Source: Pedobacter sp. (lineage in GTDB: Bacteria > Bacteroidota > Bacteroidia > Sphingobacteriales > Sphingobacteriaceae). Taken from it: a stretch of 64,000 nt of DNA. The translations under genes were made by a program, and so were the position numbers. The notes beneath the pieces are model-generated. The model saw only the letters and a list, made by a program, of their open reading frames with translations. It was not told where the DNA came from and searched no databases. The stretch lies in assembly GCA_031119475.1 (NCBI GenBank), contig JAVHXV010000006.1, positions 124,001-188,000 of the forward strand. Direction: 5' to 3'. Positions 56,623-64,000 of this stretch are shown piece after piece; position 1 is the stretch's first letter, and every line of letters begins with the position of its first letter.

Positions 56623-57900
56623 ATGACGCAAGTAGATGTACTACTAGGCCTACAATGGGGCGATGAGGGTAAAGGTAAGATTGTTGATGTTTTAAGTCCA
56701 CAATATGATATGATTGCCCGTTTTCAGGGCGGCCCAAATGCTGGCCATACCTTAGAATTTGACGGCAAAAAATTTGTACTTAATACCATTCCTTCGGGAA
56801 TTTTCAATAATGGGATCATGAACCTCATTGGAAATGGTGTAGTGATCGACCCCATCATTTTAAAAAGAGAATTGGATAACCTAAAAAATGCCGGCCATGA
56901 TCCTGTAGCCGACGGAAAATTGGTCATCGCCCGCAAGGCACACCTTATTCTGCCTACACACCAGTTGCTCGATGCAGCAAATGAGCAGAAAATGGGTGCC
57001 GGCAAAATCGGATCGACCCTAAAAGGGATTGGCCCAACCTATATGGACAAGACTGGTCGTAATGGCCTTCGGGTTGGAGATACCACCTTGCCCGACTTTA
57101 GGGAACGCTATAATAGATTGGTAGAAAAGCATAAGGAAATCCTATCACATTATGCATTTGAATATGATCTGGCCGAAAAAGAGGCCGCATTTTTCGAAGC
57201 GATCGACTTCATCAAGAATATTCCGCATGTAGATAGCGAGCATTTTGTAAACGGTTACCTCAAGGCGGGCAAAAAGGTCTTGGCAGAAGGTGCACAGGGC
57301 ACCTTATTGGATGTAGATTTTGGATCCTATCCTTTTGTAACCTCATCGAACACCACTACAGCAGGTGCCTGCACCGGTCTGGGCATTGCCCCAAATAAAG
57401 TAGGTGATGTTTTTGGCATCTTTAAAGCCTATTGCACACGCGTAGGCGGAGGACCATTTCCTACCGAATTGGATAACGCAGTTGGCGAAAACCTGCGCCA
57501 GATCGGACATGAATTCGGTGCTACTACAGGCAGGGCCCGCAGGTGCGGATGGATAGACCTGCCTGCGCTCAAATATGCCATTATGCTCAACGGCGTTACC
57601 GAACTGATCATGATGAAAGCCGATGTGCTGGATACCTTTGACACCATCTATGTCTGCACGCATTACGAACACAATGGCGAAACCATCGATTATATGCCAT
57701 ATGACATTATTTCGGTGCAACCAAAGCCGGTGCTTAAAGCGATCAAAGGCTGGCAGACCGACCTTACCCAGATTACCCACATCGATCAGGTACCACAGGA
57801 ACTGAAAGATTACATCAGCTATCTTGAAAAGGAACTCGAAGTGCCGATAAAATACCTCTCTGTTGGTCCTGACCGTAAACAGACCTTAAGCTTATCCTAA
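56623..57900 (+). CDS. purA: adenylosuccinate synthase
   Basis: VDVLLGLQWGDEGKGKIVDVLSPQYDMIARFQGGPNAGHT. Confidence 0.98.
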   Translation: MTQVDVLLGLQWGDEGKGKIVDVLSPQYDMIARFQGGPNAGHTLEFDGKKFVLNTIPSGIFNNGIMNLIGNGVVIDPIILKRELDNLKNAGHDPVADGKLVIARKAHLILPTHQLLDAANEQKMGAGKIGSTLKGIGPTYMDKTGRNGLRVGDTTLPDFRERYNRLVEKHKEILSHYAFEYDLAEKEAAFFEAIDFIKNIPHVDSEHFVNGYLKAGKKVLAEGAQGTLLDVDFGSYPFVTSSNTTTAGACTGLGIAPNKVGDVFGIFKAYCTRVGGGPFPTELDNAVGENLRQIGHEFGATTGRARRCGWIDLPALKYAIMLNGVTELIMMKADVLDTFDTIYVCTHYEHNGETIDYMPYDIISVQPKPVLKAIKGWQTDLTQITHIDQVPQELKDYISYLEKELEVPIKYLSVGPDRKQTLSLS

Positions 57901-57936
57901 AAAAAAAGCCTGCGAGACAAACTCGCAGGCTTTTTT
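57901..57936. terminator. bidirectional terminator downstream of purA
   Basis: A7-GCCTGCGAG-ACAAA-CTCGCAGGC-T6. Confidence 0.92.
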
Positions 57937-58525
57937 ATTCGTCATCCAACAACGTTACACAGTTTACTGCCAATTTTTTGAGGCGTTCGGCAACACTGGC
58001 ATCGGTTTCACCGGTCTTTATACTTTTGTGCAGCGACATGATGATGGCCAGCGTATCCTCATCTGGATCACAAGCCTGGTATTTTTCGAAATGTGGTAGT
58101 GCCTTTAGCACAAGCGACTTGTATTTTGCGTAAACGCGCGCCCGTTTTTCTGTATCCCGGTCGGCGATAGCACCCATTTCTGCAGTAACAACTTTTGTTC
58201 GCTCCAGATAAATAAAGCCAAGGGCCCGATGGATTACTTCATAATTTGGCTCCCCTGCCAAAGCCTTCACATAATAAATTTCTGCACTATCGGGCAATTC
58301 CAATTCTTCAAACAGCCTGCCAATGTGGTAGCTGATGTTGGTGACCTGTTTGGGCTTAAGATGGGCCGAATCGGCTAATAACACTTTCATTTTGCCAATC
58401 GCCTCTGGCTTATCTTCGGCCGTGTTCCGGTACATCTTGAAATCTTCGTAGGTATTTCCATCCTGTGCGCTTGAACTGAGCCCAATTGACAACATCATGG
58501 CGACGATACACAAAAATCTGTTCAT
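57935..58525 (-). CDS. hypothetical secreted protein with TPR-like region
   Basis: Signal peptide MNRFLCIVAMMLSIGLSSSAQ; helical LEEL PDSAEIYYVKAL segment. Confidence 0.65.
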   Translation of the reverse strand: MNRFLCIVAMMLSIGLSSSAQDGNTYEDFKMYRNTAEDKPEAIGKMKVLLADSAHLKPKQVTNISYHIGRLFEELELPDSAEIYYVKALAGEPNYEVIHRALGFIYLERTKVVTAEMGAIADRDTEKRARVYAKYKSLVLKALPHFEKYQACDPDEDTLAIIMSLHKSIKTGETDASVAERLKKLAVNCVTLLDDE

Positions 58526-58597
58526 AAATAAGAGTTTGGGCGTAAGATAGTACAATTCATAAAGTAAAAACAATTTCATTTCATAACTTTACAACTC

Positions 58598-59872
58598 ATG
58601 GAAATAACCGCAATTGAAGCCTTTAAAAAGAAAGCCCTGCGCTGGTCTGCATCTTTTGAAGTCTGTTGCTGCCTAGATTCCAACCAATATCCAGATCCCT
58701 ATGCACAATATGACCTGCTCATTGCGGCTGGCGCGAAGCATTCGCTAAATGCTGGGATAGGAAATGCATTTGAACAGCTCAAAACGTTCTACCAACATCA
58801 CCAGGATTGGATGTTCGGTCTGCTGAGCTATGAACTTAAAAACGAAGTTGAACAGCTCCAGACGCTCCATACCGACAAACTTGATTTTCCTGCGCTCTAT
58901 TTTTTTGTTCCAGAATATTTGATTGCCATAAAAGACAACCACGCTTCGCTCCTAAAAGGTGATGAAAACGTGTGGGAGAAAATCGAGAATTTCTGTCCTG
59001 ATACCACAGCCCAAACTGGACCATTGGTGATCAACCGCAGGTTCGATAGGCAAGATTACATCCATACAGTAGAGCAGCTGAAGGAGCACATCAAACGTGG
59101 CGATTGTTATGAAATCAATTTCTGTCAGGAATTTTTTGCAGAAAATGCCCATATTGACCCTGTTGCCACTTATCAGGATTTGAATGCGCTCTCGCCAACG
59201 CCATTTTCAGGTTTCTTTAAAATTGGTGAAAGATACATTCTTTCGGCAACACCGGAGCGCTTTTTATGCAAGCGTGGAAATCGTTTGATCTCACAGCCCA
59301 TTAAGGGTACTGCCAAGAGAAGTAAGGATCCGATATTGGATGCAGAAATCAAACTTGGCCTAAAGTCGAGCATCAAGGAACAGGCAGAAAATGTAATGAT
59401 CGTAGACCTGGTCAGGAACGACCTCACCAAAAGTGCCGTCAGCGGAAGCGTAAAGGTAGATGAGCTTTTCGGCATTTATACCTTCCCCCAGGTGCACCAG
59501 ATGATCTCGACCATAAGTTGTACGTTAAATCCTACCATCCATTTTGTGGATGCGATCAAAAATACTTTTCCCATGGGCTCCATGACAGGCGCACCAAAAA
59601 TCAGGGCCATGGAACTGATCGACACCTATGAAAAATCTAAAAGAGGCGCCTTTTCTGGCTCCTTTGGCTGTATCAGCCCAACTGGAGATTTTGATTTCAA
59701 TGTGATCATCAGAAGCATCCTATACCATGCAGAAAACCGCTATCTCTCTTTTCAGGTGGGCGGCGCTATTACGTATGTGGCGAATGCCGAAGAGGAATAC
59801 GAGGAATGCCTCCTCAAAGCCTCGGCCATTTTGAAAGTGCTTGAATCAAAAAACCGAAAGCTTAAAGGCTAA
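58598..59872 (+). CDS. pabB: anthranilate/aminodeoxychorismate synthase component I
   Basis: HIKRGDCYEINFCQEF; IKGTAKRSKDP; FPMGSMTGAPKIRAMELID. Confidence 0.9.
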   Translation: MEITAIEAFKKKALRWSASFEVCCCLDSNQYPDPYAQYDLLIAAGAKHSLNAGIGNAFEQLKTFYQHHQDWMFGLLSYELKNEVEQLQTLHTDKLDFPALYFFVPEYLIAIKDNHASLLKGDENVWEKIENFCPDTTAQTGPLVINRRFDRQDYIHTVEQLKEHIKRGDCYEINFCQEFFAENAHIDPVATYQDLNALSPTPFSGFFKIGERYILSATPERFLCKRGNRLISQPIKGTAKRSKDPILDAEIKLGLKSSIKEQAENVMIVDLVRNDLTKSAVSGSVKVDELFGIYTFPQVHQMISTISCTLNPTIHFVDAIKNTFPMGSMTGAPKIRAMELIDTYEKSKRGAFSGSFGCISPTGDFDFNVIIRSILYHAENRYLSFQVGGAITYVANAEEEYEECLLKASAILKVLESKNRKLKG

Positions 59873-59937
59873 AGCCTAGTTATCGAGAACTAACAAATGG
59901 ACTAAGAATTGAGCTTAAGACATGATCTTGAACCATT

Positions 59938-60018
59938 CTTTTTTGGCTTTTGGTTTTTGGCTTTCCGCTTTTGGCTTTTAGCTTTTGACTTTCAACCTTC
60001 AACTTTAAACCTTCAACT
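59938..60018. repeat. GGCTTTTGGTTTTTGGC / CTTTCAACCTTCAAC module
   Basis: 3' of minus-strand M48 gene. Confidence 0.88.
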
Positions 60019-60021
60019 TAC

Positions 60022-60843
60022 CTATGGCTTATAGTACTTCATCGCCTCTGGTAGATCCCTTTGAATTTGGGCGATACGCGACTGGTCAGTAGGGTGCGTG
60101 CTCAAAAATACAGGTGGTTTTGATCCGCTTGAACTAGCCTGTGCCATCCTTTGCCAGAAAGACACGGCATTGTTTGGATTGTAGCCGGCCATGGCCATAA
60201 AAGACAGTCCCATTTTATCAGCTTCCAATTCTTGTTTACGCGAATTGGGTAGAATGTAGGCAGTTTGTGCACCAATGCCAAATAATTCGTTGATTACCGC
60301 TTGTGAGCCTTCTGACCTTCCGCTTGCGGCAACGCCAACACCTGCACCAATCAATTGGGCCTTCATCATGTCTGATGCCCTTTCTACAGAATGTTGGGCT
60401 ATGGCATGCGCAATCTCGTGTCCCATTACGGTAGCCAATCCAGCCTCGTCTTTGGTAACCGGCAAGATTCCCGTGTAAACCGCAACTTTACCGCCAGGCA
60501 TACACCACGCATTGATTTCCTTGCTATCAATCAGGTTAAATTCCCATTTGTAGTTCTTGATCTGTTCGCCAAAGCCATTTGCATTCATGTACTGGGTTAC
60601 CGCAGCCTGGATCCTCGCTCCCACACGTTTCACCATCTGAGCCTGTGATGTATTGGAAGAAACCACTTTGGTACTTGGATCGCTCAGCAATTGCGCATAG
60701 CCGATAGCGGCCTGCTGTTCCAATTGTGCGGCACTTACGCCAAATGTAGAAACCTTTCGGCCAGTTAGGGGCACTGTAGTAGTGGTGCAGGAAGATATGG
60801 CGAACAAACCGGCGGCCATACCCAAAATCATTAATTTTTTCAT
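60022..60843 (-). CDS. M48 family metallopeptidase (lipoprotein)
   Basis: VMGHEIAHAIAQHSVERASD; lipobox FAISSC. Confidence 0.93.
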   Translation of the reverse strand: MKKLMILGMAAGLFAISSCTTTTVPLTGRKVSTFGVSAAQLEQQAAIGYAQLLSDPSTKVVSSNTSQAQMVKRVGARIQAAVTQYMNANGFGEQIKNYKWEFNLIDSKEINAWCMPGGKVAVYTGILPVTKDEAGLATVMGHEIAHAIAQHSVERASDMMKAQLIGAGVGVAASGRSEGSQAVINELFGIGAQTAYILPNSRKQELEADKMGLSFMAMAGYNPNNAVSFWQRMAQASSSGSKPPVFLSTHPTDQSRIAQIQRDLPEAMKYYKP

Positions 60844-60948
60844 CTATATAAAATTGTATCAATAGTGGCTATAAATTCCTCTGCGGCATAGCTTTCCTAT
60901 GCAGCCGCTTGATTAACAAATAGCAGGGCTCGATGGTTTGAAAATAAG

Positions 60949-61599
60949 TTATTGAATTTGTTTCTTTCTGAAGAGGTAAACTTTCGACTCCTTGCCCTTT
61001 AGTAGGCGTTCCAGATTTTTTTGGTGGGTAACCAGGATCAGTACACACACACAGATGCCATAGAGCACTTCAGATTTGACAGACGATTGCAGGACAAATA
61101 CAATCCCGATAGGAAAGGTAAAACCAGCACAGATAGAACTCAAGGAGACATATTTGGTGCTCAACAGCACGGTCACAAATACGATTACACAGAGCAGGGC
61201 GGCAGCCGGATTGACCGCCAAAACCATTCCAAATAATGTAGCTACACCTTTCCCGCCCCTAAACCCCGCAAAAACAGGAAACAGATGGCCCATAACGGCG
61301 ATGACGCCCAATGCCAGTTCGTAGTTTACAAATTGGGCTGAAAAACGTGGCCCTGTAACTGATAATCCGATAAAATAGGCCAATTTAGTAGCCGTGTAGC
61401 CTTTTGCAATATCAATGACCATGACCGCAATACCAGCTTTTTTGCCCAGTACCCTGAAAGTATTGGTGGCACCGGCATTGCCACTTCCATATTCTCTTAC
61501 GTCGACACCATAAAATGCCTGACCTAACCAAACGGCAGTCGGTATCGAACCAAGAAGGTAGGCAGCAATCAGCGCTGAAATGGAATAGATCGAAATCAT
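60949..61599 (-). CDS. plsY: glycerol-3-phosphate 1-O-acyltransferase
   Basis: YLLGSIPTAVWLGQAFYGVDVREYGSGNAGATNTFRVLGKKAG; GFRGGKGVAT. Confidence 0.96.
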   Translation of the reverse strand: MISIYSISALIAAYLLGSIPTAVWLGQAFYGVDVREYGSGNAGATNTFRVLGKKAGIAVMVIDIAKGYTATKLAYFIGLSVTGPRFSAQFVNYELALGVIAVMGHLFPVFAGFRGGKGVATLFGMVLAVNPAAALLCVIVFVTVLLSTKYVSLSSICAGFTFPIGIVFVLQSSVKSEVLYGICVCVLILVTHQKNLERLLKGKESKVYLFRKKQIQ

Positions 61600-61652
61600 G
61601 ACCTACAATAATACTAAAAAAATCAGATTCACGAAGTGAGTATTTTGGAGAT

Positions 61653-62495
61653 TTAGCAGGCCTTTAAGCTGAGATCTAAACTTTTTACAGAGTGCGTCAG
61701 TGCGCCCATCGAAATAAAATCGACCCCAGTTTGTGCATATTTTAGCACATTTTCTTCAGTTATACCACCAGATGCTTCCGTTACATACTGGCCATCGATC
61801 AGGGCAACAGCATCCCTTAACAGGGGCAGCTCAAAATTATCGAGCAAAATGCGATCTACATTCCCTTTGGCCAATACCTGTTTCAGTTCATCCATGTTCC
61901 TGACCTCGATCTCTATAGCCAGTTGCTTATGGTTTTTTTGGAGATATTGATGTGCCGCAGCGATGGCATTGGCAATTCCGCCTGCATAATCTACATGGTT
62001 ATCCTTGATCAAGATCATATCGTACAAGCCAATTCGATGGTTTACCCCACCCCCGATCTTAACCGACCACTTCTCGAGGTACCGTAATCCGGGCGTAGTT
62101 TTTCTGGTATCCAATACCTGGGTATGATAAGGCTTCAAGAGAGCTACGATGCGACTGGTTTTGGTGGCAATTCCGCTCATGCGCTGCATGCAGTTGAGCA
62201 CAAGACGCTCGGCCAGCAAGATGCCATGTGTACTTCCGGTAACGGTCAGCGCAATATCGCCTACCTTTACTTTTTCGCCATCCTTGATCAGCACATTGAC
62301 CTGAAGTTCGGGATCAACCTGATGAAAAATCTCTAGGGCAAGTTCCACACCGGCCAAAACTCCATTTTCCTTTACGATCAGTTGGGCCCTGCCCTTGGTA
62401 CCAGCAGGAATGGTCGACAATGAAGTATGGTCTCCATCACCGACATCTTCGGCAATGGCGTTTTTTATAAACTGACTGACTAATTTTTTATCCAA
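61653..62495 (-). CDS. nadC: nicotinate-nucleotide pyrophosphorylase (carboxylating)
   Basis: EDVGDGDHTSLS; VLDTRKTTPGLR; LLDNFELPLL; VTEASGGI; TTG start. Confidence 0.96.
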   Translation of the reverse strand: MDKKLVSQFIKNAIAEDVGDGDHTSLSTIPAGTKGRAQLIVKENGVLAGVELALEIFHQVDPELQVNVLIKDGEKVKVGDIALTVTGSTHGILLAERLVLNCMQRMSGIATKTSRIVALLKPYHTQVLDTRKTTPGLRYLEKWSVKIGGGVNHRIGLYDMILIKDNHVDYAGGIANAIAAAHQYLQKNHKQLAIEIEVRNMDELKQVLAKGNVDRILLDNFELPLLRDAVALIDGQYVTEASGGITEENVLKYAQTGVDFISMGALTHSVKSLDLSLKAC

Positions 62496-62499
62496 AACA

Positions 62500-62507
62500 C
62501 AAAAATA
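62500..62507 (-). promoter_or_regulatory. Bacteroidota -7 element TATTTTTG
   Basis: 4 nt before nadC TTG start 62495. Confidence 0.55.
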
Positions 62508-62542
62508 ATAGGCTGCAAAATTAGCAATAAACTGCTAAAAAG

Positions 62543-62941
62543 CTATTCTTTATCTTGCTCGATGCGCAATTCGGTGATTAAGAAAATGTTACCGGGCTTT
62601 TTGTTCAGGGTTACGGTTACCCTAAACTTCCCATTTTTGGTACTTAAAGAAAAGATGCCCAGCCTGTAGTTCTGGCTGGTGCTGAGCCTGTGGATGATCG
62701 AAATTTTCCCTGGCGGATTTTTAACAAAAAAATCTTTAAGGATTTGTTCAGACTGTGCTTTACTGTAGACATCTTCCTGATCAATGATGATCAGTTCTAC
62801 GGACGATGCAAAATTTTTGGCGATTTCTTTCGCATTCCCAGCCCTGAACTGCGCAGCTAGGTCATCAATAATATCTGCCTGAAAGGCATGATTTGATGAT
62901 ATATTGAAAAATAGGAGTAGCGATATCAATAGTGGTCTCAT
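62543..62941 (-). CDS. DUF4783 domain protein
   Basis: Signal peptide; DIIDDLAAQFRAGNAKEIAKNFASSVELIIIDQEDVYSKAQSEQILKDFF. Confidence 0.82.
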   Translation of the reverse strand: MRPLLISLLLFFNISSNHAFQADIIDDLAAQFRAGNAKEIAKNFASSVELIIIDQEDVYSKAQSEQILKDFFVKNPPGKISIIHRLSTSQNYRLGIFSLSTKNGKFRVTVTLNKKPGNIFLITELRIEQDKE

Positions 62942-63032
62942 CGGTTGCGTTAAAAAACACCTTACTTGCAGCCAAAATTATGCCACTATAAATCTTTGGG
63001 CACAAAAACTTTCTGTTAAAGCCCCAAAAACT

Positions 63033-63040
63033 TATATTTG
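63033..63040 (+). promoter_or_regulatory. Bacteroidota -7 element TATATTTG
   Basis: TAnnTTTG ~100 nt before gpmI ATG 63142. Confidence 0.5.
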
Positions 63041-63141
63041 CGATGAAACAAACGATAAAAATCTCATAACAATTCCAATCCTGATTTGTTTTGAATATTC
63101 CTAGATCACAGACCTTGTTGCAAGGTTCCGAACATAAAAAA

Positions 63142-64000
63142 ATGAAAGCAAAAAAACTGGTACTCCTCATTCTCGATGGCTGGGGCTATGGAAAAAAAGA
63201 TCAATCTGATGCTGCCTACCAAGCCAACACCCCTTTTTTCGATTCCCTACTCCAAACCTACCCCAACTCCAAGCTCGAAGCTTCTGGTGAAGCAGTAGGC
63301 CTCCCGGCAGGACAGATGGGCAATTCTGAAGTTGGCCATATGAATTTGGGCGCAGGCAGGATTGTTTACCAGGAACTGGGAAGGATCAACAAGGCCATTT
63401 CAGATCGGACCCTGCACAGCAATGAAGTATTGGTCAATGCCTTCAATTATGCCAAGCAAAACCAGAAAGCTGTCCATTTGATCGGATTGGTTTCTGATGG
63501 CGGCGTACATGCACACATCAACCACCTGAAAGCCCTTTGCGACGCTGCCCACGGGCAGGGACTGAAAGATGTATTTATCCATGGTTTTTTAGACGGAAGG
63601 GATACGGATCCGAATGCAGGATTGGGCTATATCAAAAGCCTGGAAGACCATCTAAAGGCCTCGACCGGAAAGATTGCAAGCCTGATCGGCCGTTATTATG
63701 CAATGGACCGCGATAACCGTTGGGAACGCGTTAAACTCGCGTACGACCTCATGGTAAAAGGAATTGGCCTAAAGGCAACAAATGCGGAAGAAGCCATTCA
63801 GATTTCTTATGATGCAGGTGTAACGGATGAATTCGTTAAACCGATTGTCATTACCGATGGGCATGGAAACCCCACCGCAACCATTCGGCCAGATGATGTG
63901 GTGATCTGTTTCAATTACCGGACCGACCGGGGACGGGAAATTACCACGGCATTGAGCCAAGCGGATTTCCCAGATTTCGACATGAAGAAATTGCCGCTGC
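63142..64000 (+). CDS. gpmI: 2,3-bisphosphoglycerate-independent phosphoglycerate mutase (3' partial)
   Basis: MKAKKLVLLILDGWGYGKK...GQMGNSEVGHMNLGAGRIVYQ; runs off the window end, so absent from the ORF track. Confidence 0.97.
   Translation, partial: MKAKKLVLLILDGWGYGKKDQSDAAYQANTPFFDSLLQTYPNSKLEASGEAVGLPAGQMGNSEVGHMNLGAGRIVYQELGRINKAISDRTLHSNEVLVNAFNYAKQNQKAVHLIGLVSDGGVHAHINHLKALCDAAHGQGLKDVFIHGFLDGRDTDPNAGLGYIKSLEDHLKASTGKIASLIGRYYAMDRDNRWERVKLAYDLMVKGIGLKATNAEEAIQISYDAGVTDEFVKPIVITDGHGNPTATIRPDDVVICFNYRTDRGREITTALSQADFPDFDMKKLPL

Overview
This 64 kb window reads as an ordinary Bacteroidota chromosome segment, most like Sphingobacteriaceae/Pedobacter. The lineage call is inference from gene content, from -7 promoter elements of TAnnTTTG type, and from the intergenic repeats. 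About 60 CDSs are supported. They include pyrD, an ABC-F ATPase, a T9SS plug-type protein, holA, valS, mnmD, mazG, truA, fmt, rluD, bshB1, a rel/spoT homologue, fur, purA, pabB, plsY, nadC and gpmI, plus several metallopeptidases and a Gfo/Idh-DUF1080-Gfo/Idh locus. The CDSs at both window edges are partial. I saw no rRNA, tRNA, CRISPR, prophage or IS element. The observations most worth a second look are: (i) intergenic space filled with several families of degenerate short tandem repeats whose orientation follows the neighbouring gene (one orientation 3' of genes, the reverse complement 5' of genes), with stop codons and C-terminal tails sometimes made of repeat units; (ii) a sigma / small TM protein / CpxP-like operon resembling CnrYXH, followed by YHYH, YwqK-like and SCO lipoproteins; (iii) a sigma factor followed by a protein with a TM helix, long linker and C-terminal beta-barrel, i.e. 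a dual-membrane-spanning anti-sigma candidate; (iv) a DEAD-box-like protein with most catalytic motifs degraded; (v) several genes whose -7 element ends 3-5 nt before the start codon, predicting leaderless mRNAs. All calls were made by eye from sequence and the supplied translations; no searches were run.
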